Source: Phreatobacter sp. (lineage in GTDB: Bacteria > Pseudomonadota > Alphaproteobacteria > Rhizobiales > Phreatobacteraceae). Taken from it: DNA of 64,000 nt. The stretch spans positions 399,685 to 463,684 of the forward strand of contig NZ_JAEULY010000015.1 in assembly GCF_016793595.1 (NCBI RefSeq). The letters run 5' to 3'. The notes under the pieces were generated by a model that was given only the letters and a program-made list of their open reading frames with translations, made no database searches and was not told where the DNA came from. The position numbers and the translations under genes were made by a program. Position 1 is the stretch's first letter, and the number at the start of each line of letters is the position of its first letter. This document shows positions 32,278 to 43,845 of the stretch, in pieces.

Positions 32278-33765
32278 TCAGGCGACCTTGCCCAGAAAAT
32301 CCTCCACGGCCGCGCCGAGGCCGCCGGCGGAGGCCTCGACCGAAGCCGTGGTGCGGGTCATCGCCTCGGAGGAAGCCGCGCTGGCGTGAGCCTTCTCCGC
32401 GATGTCGTCGACGGTCGTCTCGATCACTCCGGCGAGCTCGCGCATCTCGCCGATGCTGCGATTGATCTCGCGCACGGCCATGGCCTGTTCCTCGATGCCG
32501 GCGGCCAGCGCGCCGGCATTCCGATCGATCTGGTCCATGCGGGTGGAGATGCCGTCGATGGCGCCGACCGCGCCCCTGGTGAGCCGCTGCACGGAAGCGA
32601 TCTGCTGGGCGATGTCGCCGGTCGCCCGGGACGTCTGCACCGCCAGCGACTTCACCTCGCTGGCCACCACCGCAAAGCCCTTGCCGGCCTCTCCGGCGCG
32701 CGCCGCCTCGATCGTCGCGTTCAGCGCGAGCAGGTTGGTCTGTTCCGCGATCGACTGGATGAGCGCCACGACGGTGCCGATGCGCTCGGCGGCGCCCGAC
32801 AGTTCGCTGATGCTGCCATTGGCGGCCGCCGCCTCTCCCGCCAGTTCGCGCAACACCGACGCCGTCTCGTGGACCTTGCCCGCGAGGTCGTCGACCGAGG
32901 TCGAGAGCTGGTCGCTGGCGGCGGCAACCGCGCCGATGGTCTCGACCGCTGCGCGCGAGGACCGGGCGGCCTGACCGGTCATCCCGGCGGTGCTGTCGGC
33001 CGCGGCGCGCAGGGTGCCCGACGACCGGCCGAGTTCGCCCATGCCGGCACGGACCGCGCCAAGCACGCCGGCGACATGGCTGCGAAAATCGGCGATGGCG
33101 CCGTCGAGGCGGGCCCGCTGATCGTCACGCGCCGAGGCGAGCGCCCGCTCGCTGGAGGCCGCCGCCTCCATCCGCTCGGTGGCGAGGTTGGCCTCGACGA
33201 CGGCCGCATCGGACACGGCGAACGAAGTGGCAAGGCGGTTGCAAAGCCAGGCAAGCGCCGCGGCCTGGGCAACCAGGATCACGGCGTGGATGACGACACG
33301 GCCGAAATCGCCGCCCTGCGGGAAGACAGCCAGGGGATAGAGGAGGTTCAGGCCGAGGTGGTGAACCGCGACCACCGCCGTGAAGGCCGCGATCGCACGC
33401 CAGCAACACCACAGCGCGACGATGGCGAGGCCGGCGAAGAACATCATGTGCATGTCGATCTGATAGACCGAGCCTTCGAGCGCGAAGGTCAGCAGGGCGA
33501 CGAGAGCCGCCGCCGAAACGGCGGATCCGGCGCGCGCGGCGATGTCGATCCGGCGCCTGCCAATCGCCAGCAGGCCGAGGCCGGCGACCGCCACCGCGCA
33601 GAGCGCGACGATGACATTGGCGTTCGGGCCGCGCAGACAGGCGACAGCCAGGATGACGGTCGCAATGCCCAGGACGGCCCCCTGCATGACCGGGGCGACG
33701 GCGAAGCGCAGCCGGTCGAGGGTCGATGACGGCATGATCGATGCGGCGGCCACGGCGGCAATCAT
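32278..33765 (-). CDS. Methyl-accepting chemotaxis protein with six membrane segments
   Basis: A 495-residue chemoreceptor. Residues 1-190 hold about six membrane segments and no periplasmic sensor domain, so it probably senses within the membrane or cytoplasm. The signalling domain covers about 225-490; its hairpin tip is [19 protein letters not shown] near residue 340, followed by [15 protein letters not shown]. No CheR-docking pentapeptide is at the C-terminus. The start may be 33765 (4-base overlap with the small gene upstream) or an internal ATG at 33735. Confidence 0.92.
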   Translation of the reverse strand: MIAAVAAASIMPSSTLDRLRFAVAPVMQGAVLGIATVILAVACLRGPNANVIVALCAVAVAGLGLLAIGRRRIDIAARAGSAVSAAALVALLTFALEGSVYQIDMHMMFFAGLAIVALWCCWRAIAAFTAVVAVHHLGLNLLYPLAVFPQGGDFGRVVIHAVILVAQAAALAWLCNRLATSFAVSDAAVVEANLATERMEAAASSERALASARDDQRARLDGAIADFRSHVAGVLGAVRAGMGELGRSSGTLRAAADSTAGMTGQAARSSRAAVETIGAVAAASDQLSTSVDDLAGKVHETASVLRELAGEAAAANGSISELSGAAERIGTVVALIQSIAEQTNLLALNATIEAARAGEAGKGFAVVASEVKSLAVQTSRATGDIAQQIASVQRLTRGAVGAIDGISTRMDQIDRNAGALAAGIEEQAMAVREINRSIGEMRELAGVIETTVDDIAEKAHASAASSEAMTRTTASVEASAGGLGAAVEDFLGKVA

Positions 33766-34118
33766 CGGGCGGGGTCCTTGGCAAGGGCGAGGAAGGGAGA
33801 CAGACAGGCGACAGCCAGCGACGCGTCGAGCACAAGGGCAGCGCCCGCGCCATAGAGGCGGGCGACGAAGCCGGGGGTTCCGGACGAGGCTATGACGATG
33901 CGGTTACCCCGGTTCGCCGCGCGCAGCTCACCGTTGGCGCGGGCGGCGATGGCGGCAGCGCCGCCGGGCTCAGCCGACCAGGCGAATACCGCCACCGGCC
34001 GCCCCTCGCGCGGCATGACCACAACCAGCGCCGGAAGCATCAGGCTCGCAAGGATGATGAGCGGGAGCAGGCGGCGTGCCCGGCCGTCGGGTCGAGATTG
34101 CAGGAAGGCGCGGGGCAA
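33762..34118 (-). CDS. Small membrane protein overlapping the chemoreceptor gene (start uncertain)
   Basis: A protein of up to 118 residues with a basic N-terminus (RPDGRARR), one membrane segment at about residues 17-35 ([19 protein letters not shown]) and a second near the C-terminus (95-110). The family is not recognised. The frame begins at a TTG with no clear ribosome site, so the true start may be internal. Its stop overlaps the chemoreceptor start (ATGA), which implies co-translation and possibly a joint role in sensing. Confidence 0.5.
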   Translation of the reverse strand: MPRAFLQSRPDGRARRLLPLIILASLMLPALVVVMPREGRPVAVFAWSAEPGGAAAIAARANGELRAANRGNRIVIASSGTPGFVARLYGAGAALVLDASLAVACLSPFLALAKDPAR

Positions 34119-34417
34119 GGGTAGGCAGGTCGCTCTGGAGGTTGATGCGGGCGACCAATGCGGAAACGGCCCTGCGTAACCAAGTACCGTCGCATGGTTG
34201 CATTTCGGTTAAGGCGGCCGTCGGCACGCGGGCGCCGAAAAGTGCTCGACCGCGGCAATGCGACGGCGGCTCGGACTACCGGCAAAGCCTCGCACCACCC
34301 GGCCGTGCGGCGCTCCCATGCATCGGCGCCCAGCGCCTGCGCTGCCTTCACCGCGCAGGCCAAATCGGCTAAGACCCGGCCACGCCGCGCGGGAAGACGC
34401 GGCGGCCGGAGCCGCCC
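34119..34417. other. Intergenic region between the chemoreceptor set and argB
   Basis: These 299 bases separate divergent genes and would carry both promoters. I see no clear -35/-10 pair. A hairpin CGCCGCG (34383-34389) with CGCGGCG (34398-34404) precedes the argB ribosome site. Confidence 0.5.
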
Positions 34418-35311
34418 ATGTCGCATACGCCCCTCGATGCCCAGGATATCGGCCGCGTTCTCAACGAGGCGCTGCCCTACATGCAGAAATACGACGAAGA
34501 GATCGTCGTGGTGAAATATGGCGGCCATGCCATGGGCGACGAGAGCGGAGCGCGCTCCTTCGCCCGCGACATCGTCATGCTGGAACAGTCCGGCATCAAT
34601 CCGGTGGTCGTCCATGGCGGCGGGCCGCAGATCGGCCAGATGCTAACCAAGCTCGGCATCAAGAGCGAATTCATCGACGGCCTGCGCGTCACCGACAAGC
34701 AGACGGTGGAAATCGTCGAGATGATCCTCGCCGGCTCGATCAACAAGCAGATCGTCGGCTTCATCAACGCCGCCGGCGGCAAGGCTATCGGCCTCTGCGG
34801 CAAGGACGGCGACATGGTCAAGGCGGCCAAGGTCACCCGCACCACCCGCGATCCGGATTCGAATATCGAGAAGGCCGTCGATCTCGGCTTCGTCGGCGAG
34901 CCCGACAAGGTCGACACCAAGGTGCTGGACACGGTGCTCGGCAAGGATCTCGTGCCGGTACTGGCGCCGGTGGCGACCTCGGTCGAGGGCGACACCTACA
35001 ACGTCAACGCCGACACGTTCGCGGGCGCCATCGCCGGCGCGTTGAAGGCCAAGCGCCTGCTGCTGCTGACCGACGTGCCCGGCGTGCTCGACAAGGACAA
35101 GAACCTGATCAAGTCGCTGTCGGTCGAGGACTGCCGGCGGCTGATCGCCGACGGCACGGCCACCGGCGGCATGATCCCGAAGATCGAGACCTGCATCTAC
35201 GCCATCGAGCGCGGCGTCGAGGGCGTCGTGATCCTCGACGGCAAGACCCCCCATGCGGTTCTGGTGGAGCTACTCACCGATGGCGGTGCCGGCACGCTCA
35301 TTCACGCGTGA
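34418..35311 (+). CDS. argB: Acetylglutamate kinase
   Basis: A 297-residue amino-acid kinase that phosphorylates N-acetylglutamate in arginine synthesis. The phosphate-binding motif VVKYGGHAM is near residue 30, [10 protein letters not shown] near 65, and the substrate region [15 protein letters not shown] near 193. The C-terminal part includes [13 protein letters not shown] site lies about 7 bases before ATG. The next gene starts inside its 3' end (35280), so the two are probably co-transcribed. Confidence 0.96.
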   Translation: MSHTPLDAQDIGRVLNEALPYMQKYDEEIVVVKYGGHAMGDESGARSFARDIVMLEQSGINPVVVHGGGPQIGQMLTKLGIKSEFIDGLRVTDKQTVEIVEMILAGSINKQIVGFINAAGGKAIGLCGKDGDMVKAAKVTRTTRDPDSNIEKAVDLGFVGEPDKVDTKVLDTVLGKDLVPVLAPVATSVEGDTYNVNADTFAGAIAGALKAKRLLLLTDVPGVLDKDKNLIKSLSVEDCRRLIADGTATGGMIPKIETCIYAIERGVEGVVILDGKTPHAVLVELLTDGGAGTLIHA

Positions 35312-36305
35312 AGTGCTGACGGGGCTTGCGGCAGCGGCCTGCGCGGCCGCCGCCCTCGCCACCCCGGCCTCCGCCGAGACGCGCCTGTGCAACCGCACGA
35401 GCGTCGTGACCGAAGCCGCCATCGGACTGATCGTCGAGGACGCCGCCGCGACGCGCGGCTGGTTCCGGCTCGATCCCGGCCAGTGCCGGGCGATCCTCCA
35501 GACCGCCGACATGCCGGGCAGGCTGTTCCTGCATTCGCACCCGATGGGCGAGCCGGCGGGAACCGATCTCGGCCAGCCGGCGCAGCTTTCCCTTTGCGTC
35601 GGCGAGGGCGACTTCCTGATCGCCGGCGCGCGCGCCTGCAACCAGCCGAACGCGCGCCTCGCCGCCTTCGCCGAGGTGCGGCCGACGGTGGCCGAAGGCA
35701 TCGCCGTGCTGTTCCTGTCCGAGGAGGCCGACTACGACCTGCCGCAGGCGCGGCGGGCCGGCATCCAGCGCCTTCTGACCCGCATGGGCTACGATCCAGG
35801 TCCCATCGACGGCCTCGACGGACCGAAGACGGAGGCCGCGCTGCGCGCCTTCATCGCCGACCGCAACCTGCCGGCCGAGGCCAATATGCAGGCGGATTTC
35901 TTCGATCTGCTGCTCGCCGCCATGCGCGCGGGCGAGGGACCGGGATTTGCCTGGTGCAACGATACGGGGCGGCGGGTCATGGCGGCGCTCGGCATCGATC
36001 AGGACGGACGGATCGTGACGCGCGGCTGGTTCCGCATCGAGGCCGGCGCCTGCCTGAAACCTCCGCTGGAGGGCACGCCCGCTCGCGTCTATTCCTTCGC
36101 CGAGGCCGTGGATGCCGAGGGTCAGCCAGTACAAAAGGACGGCCGCCCCATCACCTTCGGCGGCGACGTGCCGGGCTGCGTCAGGCCCGCCGAGTTCGAG
36201 ATTGCCGGGGCGGACGACTGCGCCGTCCACGGCGCGACGCGCGTGCAGTTCCTTGCCGTCACCTTCGACGGCCGCCGCCGCGCCTCCGTCCGCTTCCGGG
36301 AGTGA
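35280..36305 (+). CDS. Secreted DUF1036-type protein with a peptidoglycan-binding-like domain and internal duplication
   Basis: A 341-residue protein with a signal peptide (residues 1-31, ending TPASA). Residues 36-130 start LCNRTS and contain [11 protein letters not shown], as in DUF1036. Residues 155-200 ([21 protein letters not shown]) are a PGBD1-like peptidoglycan-binding domain. Residues 226-341 begin WCNDT and contain [11 protein letters not shown], a second DUF1036-like half. ATG 35280 lies within the argB end (32-base overlap). The periplasmic location is likely; the function is unknown. Confidence 0.78.
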   Translation: MAVPARSFTREVLTGLAAAACAAAALATPASAETRLCNRTSVVTEAAIGLIVEDAAATRGWFRLDPGQCRAILQTADMPGRLFLHSHPMGEPAGTDLGQPAQLSLCVGEGDFLIAGARACNQPNARLAAFAEVRPTVAEGIAVLFLSEEADYDLPQARRAGIQRLLTRMGYDPGPIDGLDGPKTEAALRAFIADRNLPAEANMQADFFDLLLAAMRAGEGPGFAWCNDTGRRVMAALGIDQDGRIVTRGWFRIEAGACLKPPLEGTPARVYSFAEAVDAEGQPVQKDGRPITFGGDVPGCVRPAEFEIAGADDCAVHGATRVQFLAVTFDGRRRASVRFRE

Positions 36306-37024
36306 TGATGACCGATCCGCAAGAGGCCCATCCCCAGGCAGCCCGCGCCGCCTTCGCCCATGTCGAGGCCTGGATCTTCGACCTCGACAACACGCTCTAT
36401 CCCGCGCACCTGTCGCTCTGGGAGCAGATCGACGCGCGCATCAAGGGCTATGTGGCGAAGCTCCTGAACATCTCGACCGACGAGGCCTTCCGGCTCCAGA
36501 AGGACTATTACAAGCGCTACGGCACATCGCTGCGCGGGCTGATGATCGAGCACGGCATGAGCCCGGACGATTTCCTGTCCTATGTCCACGACATCGATCA
36601 TTCGCCGCTGCAGGCCAATCCCGAGCTTGGCGCGGCGATCGCGGCCCTGCCCGGCCGGAAATTCGTGTTCACCTCCGGCACGCACAGCCATGTTCAGGCG
36701 GTGACGCGCAGGCTCGGCATCGAGAACCATTTCGACGGCGTGTTCGACATCGTCGATGCCGGGCTGCTGCCGAAGCCGCATCGCGTCACCTACGAGAAGT
36801 TCCTCGCCGACCACGGCGTCGATGCCGCCCGCGCGGCCATGTTCGAGGACCTGCCGCGCAATCTCGAAGCGCCGCACGCGCTCGGCATGAAGACGGTGCT
36901 GGTGGTGCCGGAACGCACCCGCGAGGTGTTCCGCGAGGCCTGGGAATTCGAGGGGCGCGACGACGACCATGTCGATTTCGTCACCGACGACCTGACCGCC
37001 TTTCTGGTGACGCTGCGGCTCTGA
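36305..37024 (+). CDS. HAD-family pyrimidine 5'-nucleotidase (SDT1-like)
   Basis: A 239-residue HAD hydrolase. Motif I is FDLDNTLYP near residue 22, motif II VFTSGTHSH near 121, and motif III/IV region FEDLPRNLEAPH near 179. This set (DLDNTLY, EDLPRNL) is the pyrimidine 5'-nucleotidase SDT1 group, which dephosphorylates UMP/CMP-like nucleotides. The start overlaps the previous stop codon by one base; ATG 36308 is an equal alternative. It is convergent with dnaJ. Confidence 0.88.
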   Translation: MMTDPQEAHPQAARAAFAHVEAWIFDLDNTLYPAHLSLWEQIDARIKGYVAKLLNISTDEAFRLQKDYYKRYGTSLRGLMIEHGMSPDDFLSYVHDIDHSPLQANPELGAAIAALPGRKFVFTSGTHSHVQAVTRRLGIENHFDGVFDIVDAGLLPKPHRVTYEKFLADHGVDAARAAMFEDLPRNLEAPHALGMKTVLVVPERTREVFREAWEFEGRDDDHVDFVTDDLTAFLVTLRL

Positions 37025-37033
37025 AGGAGGGGG

Positions 37034-38167
37034 TCAGCCCTCCTTGGCGAGCCCTTCCCAGAAGGCCTTGGCCTTGGCGAAGAAGCCGGCCGTCTCCGGC
37101 TGGGTCGCGCCGGAGCTTTCCTTGTCGAACTCGGCGAGCAGTTCCTTCTGGCGCTTGGTCAGCGCGCGCGGCGTCTCGACATCGACCTGCACGTAGAGGT
37201 CGCCGACGGATTTCGAGCGCAGCACCGGCATGCCCTTGCCACCGAGGCGGAACCGCTTGCCCGACTGCGTGCCCTCGGGGACCTTCACCTGCGCCCGGCC
37301 GCCGTCGATGGTCGGCACCTCGAAGGAGCCGCCGATCGCGGCCGTCACCATCGAGACCGGCGCGCGGCAGTAGAGGTCCTGCCCGTCGCGCTGGAAGAAG
37401 GAATGCGGCTGGATCGAGAGGAAGATGTAGAGGTCGCCCGGCGGGCCGCCACGGAAGCCGGCCTCGCCCTCATTGGCGAGGCGGATGCGGGTGCCGTCCT
37501 CGACGCCGGCCGGGATGTTCACCGAGAGCACGCGCTCCTTGGTGATGCGGCCAGCGCCCGAACAATTGCCGCAGGGGTCCTCGATCACCTGGCCACGGCC
37601 CTGGCAGGTCGGGCAGGTGCGCTCGACCGAGAAGAAGCCCTGGCTGGCGCGCACCCGGCCGTGGCCGCCGCAGGTGCCGCAGGTCTTGGGCTTGGAACCG
37701 GGCTTGGCGCCGGTGCCCGAACAGGCTTCGCAGGAGACGGTGGTCGGGATGCGCACCTGGGCGGCCTTGCCGTTGAAGGCTTCCTCCAGCGTGACGTCCA
37801 TGTTGTAGCGCAGGTCCGCGCCGCGCTCGCGCCCACCCGGTCCGCGCCGGCGGCCGCCCATGCCGAACAGCTCCTCGAAAATGTCGGACATGGAGGAGGA
37901 GAAGTCGCCACCGAAGCCGGGATGGCCGCCACCGCCGCCATTCTCGAAGGCCTGGTGGCCGAACCGGTCATAGGCCGCGCGCTTCTGGCCGTCCGAGAGA
38001 ACCTGATAGGCCTCGTTCAGTTCCTTGAACTCGGCCTCGGCCTTGGCATCGCCGGGATTGCGGTCGGGGTGGCACTGCATCGCCTTCTTGCGGAAGGCGG
38101 ATTTCAGCGCACCGTCATCGGCATCGCGGCCGACCCCCAGAGTTTCGTAATAGTCGCGCTTGGACAT
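37034..38167 (-). CDS. dnaJ: Chaperone protein DnaJ
   Basis: A 377-residue Hsp40 co-chaperone. The J-domain (1-70) carries HPDRNPGD; a Gly-rich linker ([11 protein letters not shown]) follows; the zinc-finger domain at about 140-215 has four CxxCxGxG-type motifs ([32 protein letters not shown]); the C-terminal substrate-binding domains complete it. It lies 77 bases after dnaK across an 11-bp stem-loop. Confidence 0.98.
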   Translation of the reverse strand: MSKRDYYETLGVGRDADDGALKSAFRKKAMQCHPDRNPGDAKAEAEFKELNEAYQVLSDGQKRAAYDRFGHQAFENGGGGGHPGFGGDFSSSMSDIFEELFGMGGRRRGPGGRERGADLRYNMDVTLEEAFNGKAAQVRIPTTVSCEACSGTGAKPGSKPKTCGTCGGHGRVRASQGFFSVERTCPTCQGRGQVIEDPCGNCSGAGRITKERVLSVNIPAGVEDGTRIRLANEGEAGFRGGPPGDLYIFLSIQPHSFFQRDGQDLYCRAPVSMVTAAIGGSFEVPTIDGGRAQVKVPEGTQSGKRFRLGGKGMPVLRSKSVGDLYVQVDVETPRALTKRQKELLAEFDKESSGATQPETAGFFAKAKAFWEGLAKEG

Positions 38168-38197
38168 CGACCGCGCTTTCGCCCCTGTTCAAGCGAC

Positions 38198-38222
38198 AGC
38201 CCCCGGATGTGATCCGGGGGCT
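38198..38222 (-). terminator. Stem-loop between dnaK and dnaJ
   Basis: AGCCCCCGGAT (38198-38208), loop GTG, and ATCCGGGGGCT (38212-38222) form a perfect 11-bp stem 22 bases after the dnaK stop. No T-run follows on the minus strand, so it may be a partial terminator or a processing site that gives more DnaK than DnaJ. Confidence 0.65.
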
Positions 38223-38244
38223 CGATGGTAAAGCCGGATGGGCC

Positions 38245-40143
<1,899 letters not shown>

Positions 40144-40270
40144 GGTCTTCTCCTTTTCAAGCGGATCGGCCGGGCCCGAAGCACCCGCGGGGCTCACGTG
40201 CCCGGAGGGAAGACGATTTCCCCTCAAGACCGCTTGCGCCGACCCCTCCTAGCATCTCTGGGGTTGGGTT

Positions 40271-40304
40271 CGGCGGAACGGCCCGAAAATTCGGTGTTCC
40301 GCCG
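40271..40304 (-). other. Long hairpin in the dnaK leader
   Basis: CGGCGGAAC (40271-40279) and GTTCCGCCG (40296-40304) are perfect complements, and the inner CCGAAAATTCGG (40283-40294) is itself palindromic. In the dnaK message this gives a stem of at least 9 bp plus an inner hairpin, close to the expected 5' end. Confidence 0.65.
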
Positions 40305-40314
40305 GTTGGGCCGG

Positions 40315-40343
40315 ATATAGGGGGGGCGATTTGTCGCCGCAAG
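40315..40343 (-). promoter_or_regulatory. RpoH (sigma32)-type heat-shock promoter of dnaK
   Basis: On the minus strand CTTG (complement of 40340-40343), 16 bases, then CCCCTATAT (complement of 40315-40323). This fits the heat-shock pattern of CTTG-type -35 and CCCCAT/CTATAT-type -10 boxes. Transcription would start about 160 bases before the dnaK ATG. Confidence 0.55.
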
Positions 40344-40552
40344 CATCCTTGTCACGTCGCTGTGAAGTAAATGCCCGCCGGACTGCATTGCGCGCGTGGC
40401 GCCGCGACCTGTCCTGCCACCGGTCTCATGAGCCCGCAGTGCGGCCCCGGCGCAACATCGGGCGGGCCATGCATGACGAATGGGCAGGCGGGGATGACCC
40501 GGCCCGCCGGCCGGGCTATGTGTCGTCCCCTGTCTGCTGTTCGGAATCATCG

Positions 40553-41476
40553 ATGCTGCCTGCCGTCGCCCTGGTCGCCACCCTCGCCTTCGCCTTCGGC
40601 GGAGCAGACGGGGCGCGCGCGCAGCTCCAGCTTCCCGGAGCGGTCGCGCCGACGCCGCAGGGCGCTTCCGCGCCGAGCTCGCGGCCGGCGGGGCCCCGCG
40701 CTCCCGGGGCCGAGCAGCCGGGAGGCGCGGTGCCACGCAGCATCGGCGCCTCCGGCCTCAGGCGCTGGGAGGATGTCCTGCCCGGCCGCACGCTGCGCTT
40801 CCTAGGGCAGCAGGGCTCGATGGTGATCACGCGGGCGGGCACGGGCTATACGATCACCGCCACCGGCGTCGGCCGGCGCGGCAACGATATCCGCAACGTC
40901 TGCACGCCCGACCTGAACAACGGCCAGACGGTGACGCTGAAGCCCGTCGGCCGGCCACAGGGCATGGCGCGGTTCGAGGCCGCGTTCCCCGGCTGCACGA
41001 TGATGATCGACGTCCTTTCCGAGGTCGCCTTCGTCTCCGCTCCCGAGGGCGCCTGCCGCTTCGCCGACGAATGCGTGGTCGACCCGACCGGCATCTGGGG
41101 GCCAGGCGACCGCGAAATTCCCGCCGACCGCGAGATCGAGCGCGCGCGCGGTGTTGCCGAGCGGCGGCTGAACGATGCCCGCCGCGCGCTTCAGCAGCGC
41201 CTGCGCACGACGCCGGAAGGCCGCACCTTCCTGCAGGAACAAGCGGGCTTCCCGGCCAATCGCGAGCGGGTCTGCCGCAACTACGGCACGTCCGATATCG
41301 GCCCCGGCTATTGCCAGCTCAAATATACCGAGGCGCGCGCGGAAACGCTGGCCTCGCGGCTCGGCATTTCCACCGATGCCCCGCCGCCGGCCGCCCGGCG
41401 CCCCGCCGCGCCCCGACCGGCCCAGCCGCGGCCGCCCGCGCCGGCACCCGCCTCGGCACCACTGCCGCTCCGATGA
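40553..41476 (+). CDS. Secreted proline-rich protein of unknown function
   Basis: A 307-residue protein with a signal peptide (MLPAVALVATLAFAFGG.., cleavage near ARAQ at residue 25). A Pro/Ala-rich linker (40-70) leads to a globular part with four to six cysteines (VCTPDLN, FPGCTMM, EGACRFADECVVD). Residues 190-260 form a charged helical part (ERRLNDARRALQQRL) ending ERVCRNYGTSDIGPGYC, and the tail is again Pro/Ala-rich. ATG 40553 was chosen for the signal peptide; the open frame begins at 40331. It overlaps alkB by 4 bases. I do not recognise the family. Confidence 0.72.
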   Translation: MLPAVALVATLAFAFGGADGARAQLQLPGAVAPTPQGASAPSSRPAGPRAPGAEQPGGAVPRSIGASGLRRWEDVLPGRTLRFLGQQGSMVITRAGTGYTITATGVGRRGNDIRNVCTPDLNNGQTVTLKPVGRPQGMARFEAAFPGCTMMIDVLSEVAFVSAPEGACRFADECVVDPTGIWGPGDREIPADREIERARGVAERRLNDARRALQQRLRTTPEGRTFLQEQAGFPANRERVCRNYGTSDIGPGYCQLKYTEARAETLASRLGISTDAPPPAARRPAAPRPAQPRPPAPAPASAPLPLR

Positions 41477-42096
41477 CGCCGCTGCCCGTCGTCCCGGGCT
41501 GCACCTGGTATCCCGGCTATCTCGACGCGAGCGCGCAGCAGGCCATGGTCGCCATGTTGCGGGAGCTCATCGCCGGGGCGCCGCTGTTCCAGCCGGTCAT
41601 GCCGCGAACGGGCAAACCCTTCTCGGTCAGGATGACCAATCTCGGCGGTCTCGGCTGGGTGTCGGACATCAAGGGTTACCGCTACCAGCCGCTGCATCCC
41701 GAGACCGGCCGGCCCTGGCCGCCGATCCCGGCCGAGATCGTGGCGATCTGGGATCGCGTCTCCGGCTATCCGCACCCGCCGGAGGCCTGCCTCGTCAACT
41801 GGTATGCGCCCGGCGCCAAAATGGGTCTGCACCAGGACCGCGACGAGGAGGATTTCGACGCGCCGGTGGTCTCGGTATCGCTCGGCGAAACCGGCATCTT
41901 CCGCATCGGCGGAACGACGCGCGGCGGCGGGACGCAATCGGTGAAGCTCGCCTCGGGCGACGTGCTGACCTTCGGCGGCGCGGCGCGCCTCGCCTTTCAC
42001 GGCGTCGACCGGCTGGTGCCGGGATCGAGCGCGCTCCTGAAGGATGGCGGCCGGATCAACCTCACGCTTCGGCGCGTGACCAAACCGGCCGCCTGA
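41473..42096 (+). CDS. alkB: Alpha-ketoglutarate-dependent dioxygenase AlkB
   Basis: A 207-residue Fe(II)/2-oxoglutarate dioxygenase that removes alkyl groups from 1-methyladenine and 3-methylcytosine in DNA or RNA. The iron-binding HxD is in GLHQDRDE near residue 118, the distal His in LAFHGVDR near 175, and the 2-oxoglutarate arginine in RINLTLRR near 198. The start ATG overlaps the stop of the preceding gene (ATGA). No Ada gene or Ada box is visible, so adaptive-response control is not evident. Confidence 0.92.
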   Translation: MTPLPVVPGCTWYPGYLDASAQQAMVAMLRELIAGAPLFQPVMPRTGKPFSVRMTNLGGLGWVSDIKGYRYQPLHPETGRPWPPIPAEIVAIWDRVSGYPHPPEACLVNWYAPGAKMGLHQDRDEEDFDAPVVSVSLGETGIFRIGGTTRGGGTQSVKLASGDVLTFGGAARLAFHGVDRLVPGSSALLKDGGRINLTLRRVTKPAA

Positions 42097-42126
42097 GGGA
42101 ACAACCGCGTATCGATACCGCTTCCG

Positions 42127-42163
42127 CGTCATGGCCGGGCCTGGCCCGGCCATCCACGGCTTG
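42127..42163 (+). repeat. BIME-like extragenic repeat, single unit
   Basis: CGTCATGGCCGGGC, CTGG, CCCGGCCATCCACGG then CTTG. It matches the complement of the copy at 14490-14527 except for a few bases in the loop and near the end. It sits between the convergent alkB and VOC genes, where it could also act as a bidirectional terminator-like hairpin. Confidence 0.75.
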
Positions 42164-42178
42164 AGTCTTCAGGCGCCG

Positions 42179-42562
42179 TCACGCCGTCGGCGGAGCGGTC
42201 GCCGTCATCATGAAGCCGAGAACCGCGCCGGAGGAATCCTCGACCACGGCGATACGGCCGACATTGGGGATGTCGAGCGGCTCCTGCAGGACATTGCCAC
42301 CACCCGAGCGTACCGCGTTGAGGCGGCCGTCGAGATCCTCCACCTGCACGTAGGAGAGCCAGCCGGGCTGCGATTCCTTGTCTTCCGGGTCCATCGGCAT
42401 GAGGCCCGCTGTCGGCGTGCCGTCGGCGGCCTTGGCGATCCAGTACTCGCCGTCCGGCATGGGGAAGAGCTCGAAGGTCCAGCCGAGCGCCTGCCCGTAG
42501 AAGGCCTTGGCCCGGTTGATGTCATCGGTCATCAACTCGTTCCAGTTGAACTTGCCGCTCAT
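42179..42562 (-). CDS. VOC-family protein (glyoxalase/bleomycin-resistance-like)
   Basis: A 127-residue one-module VOC protein. It begins FNWNELMTDDINRAKAFYGQ, contains GWLSYVQVEDLDGRLNAV near residue 68, and ends with VVEDSSGAVLGFM. It belongs to the group of small VOC proteins of unknown substrate (PhnB or CFP32-like). It lies between alkB (convergent) and hrcA (upstream on the same strand, 112 bases). Confidence 0.85.
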   Translation of the reverse strand: MSGKFNWNELMTDDINRAKAFYGQALGWTFELFPMPDGEYWIAKAADGTPTAGLMPMDPEDKESQPGWLSYVQVEDLDGRLNAVRSGGGNVLQEPLDIPNVGRIAVVEDSSGAVLGFMMTATAPPTA

Positions 42563-42674
42563 GCGGTCCTCCCTCAGATGCGCGCGGAGGGAGCATTCCC
42601 CACCGTCAACGGCATTGCAGCATGGTCCGATTGCAGGCGGGCGACAATGAGGCGCGATGCCTCCCCGGTCGGCC

Positions 42675-43757
42675 CTATTTGATCAGCCGCGACAGCACCC
42701 GCGCCGTGTAGTCGACCATCGGCACGATGCGCGCATAGTTCAGCCGGGTCGGGCCAATGACGCCGAGCACGCCGACGATCCGGCTCTGGGCATCGCGATA
42801 GGGCGCGACGATCATCGAGGAGCCGGACAGCGAGAACAGCTTGTTCTCCGAACCGATGAAGATGCGGACGCCTTCGGCGGTCTCCGCCCGCCCCAGCAGG
42901 TCGACCAGCTCGCGCTTGGATTCGAAATCGTCGAACAGCAGACGGATCCGCTCGAGGTCCTCCATGGCCCGGAGGTCGTCGAGCAGGTTCGCCTGGCCGC
43001 GCACGATCAGGCGGCGCTCGTCGGGCTCGCCGCCCGACCAGGAGGCGAGACCCGCCTCGACCAGCTTCTGCGTCAGCCCGTCCAGTTCGGCCTTGGCGGT
43101 CGCCAGCGACTTCTGCAGCTCGATGCGCGCATCGGCAAGGGTGCGGCCGCGGATATGGGCGTTGAGGAAGTTCGAAGCTTCCACCAGCGCCGAGGGCGGC
43201 ATGCCCGCCGGAATCGGCACGATGCGGTTCTCGACCTGCCCGTCCTCGGAGACCAGCACGACCAGCGCCCGCTCCGGCTCGATGCGGACGAATTCGATAT
43301 GTTTCAGCCGGACGTTCGACTTCGACGTCAGCACGACGCCCGCGCCGCGCGACATGCCGGACAGGAGCTGGGAGGCGTCCGACAGCACGCTTTCCATGGA
43401 TTGCTGGCGCGCCGAGGCCGCCACCTGCGCCTCGATGGCGTTGCGCTCGGATTCGGCGAGGTCGCCGAACTGCATCAGCGCATCGACGAAGAAGCGCAGG
43501 CCCGTTTCGGTCGGCAGGCGACCGGCCGAAGTGTGCGGCGCATAGATGAGCCCGGCTTCCTCCAGGTCCTGCATGACATTGCGGACCGAGGCCGGCGACA
43601 GCTGCATCGGGATGATGCGCGACAGATTGCGCGAGCCGACCGGCTCCCCGGTGGCAAGGTAGCTCTCGACGATCTGGCGGAATATCTCGCGCGAACGCTC
43701 GTCCAGCTGGGCGAGGGCGGAAACGTTCGTCGGCGGACGCGGAACTTCGGCAGACAA
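42675..43757 (-). CDS. hrcA: Heat-inducible transcription repressor HrcA
   Basis: A 360-residue repressor that binds CIRCE elements of heat-shock operons and depends on GroE. The N-terminal winged helix (about 15-90) includes [12 protein letters not shown] and [19 protein letters not shown], then [17 protein letters not shown]; the GAF-like middle and the C-terminal dimer part complete it. Its usual partner grpE does not follow; a VOC gene does. No CIRCE element was seen in the window, so its targets (groESL) lie elsewhere. Confidence 0.96.
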   Translation of the reverse strand: MSAEVPRPPTNVSALAQLDERSREIFRQIVESYLATGEPVGSRNLSRIIPMQLSPASVRNVMQDLEEAGLIYAPHTSAGRLPTETGLRFFVDALMQFGDLAESERNAIEAQVAASARQQSMESVLSDASQLLSGMSRGAGVVLTSKSNVRLKHIEFVRIEPERALVVLVSEDGQVENRIVPIPAGMPPSALVEASNFLNAHIRGRTLADARIELQKSLATAKAELDGLTQKLVEAGLASWSGGEPDERRLIVRGQANLLDDLRAMEDLERIRLLFDDFESKRELVDLLGRAETAEGVRIFIGSENKLFSLSGSSMIVAPYRDAQSRIVGVLGVIGPTRLNYARIVPMVDYTARVLSRLIK

Positions 43758-43845
43758 GGGGTAACCTCCGCCACCGAATTTGGTTCGGCCGGGACATTAG
43801 ATCAAGCGCGAGCAGACCTGCCCGGCCGCATAACCACGATCAAGC

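Larger units (their letters stand above)
40144..40552. other. 409-base divergent region between dnaK and the secreted-protein gene
   Basis: The dnaK side holds an RpoH-type promoter (40315-40343) and a leader of about 160 bases with a strong inverted repeat (40271-40304). The rest (40344-40552) must carry the promoter of the gene at 40553; I see no clear boxes and no CIRCE element. Confidence 0.6.

Noticed and set aside
40144..40552. A CIRCE element (TTAGCACTC-N9-GAGTGCTAA) near dnaK as a target of HrcA
   Set aside because: None is seen here or in front of hrcA; dnaK appears to rely on an RpoH-type promoter.
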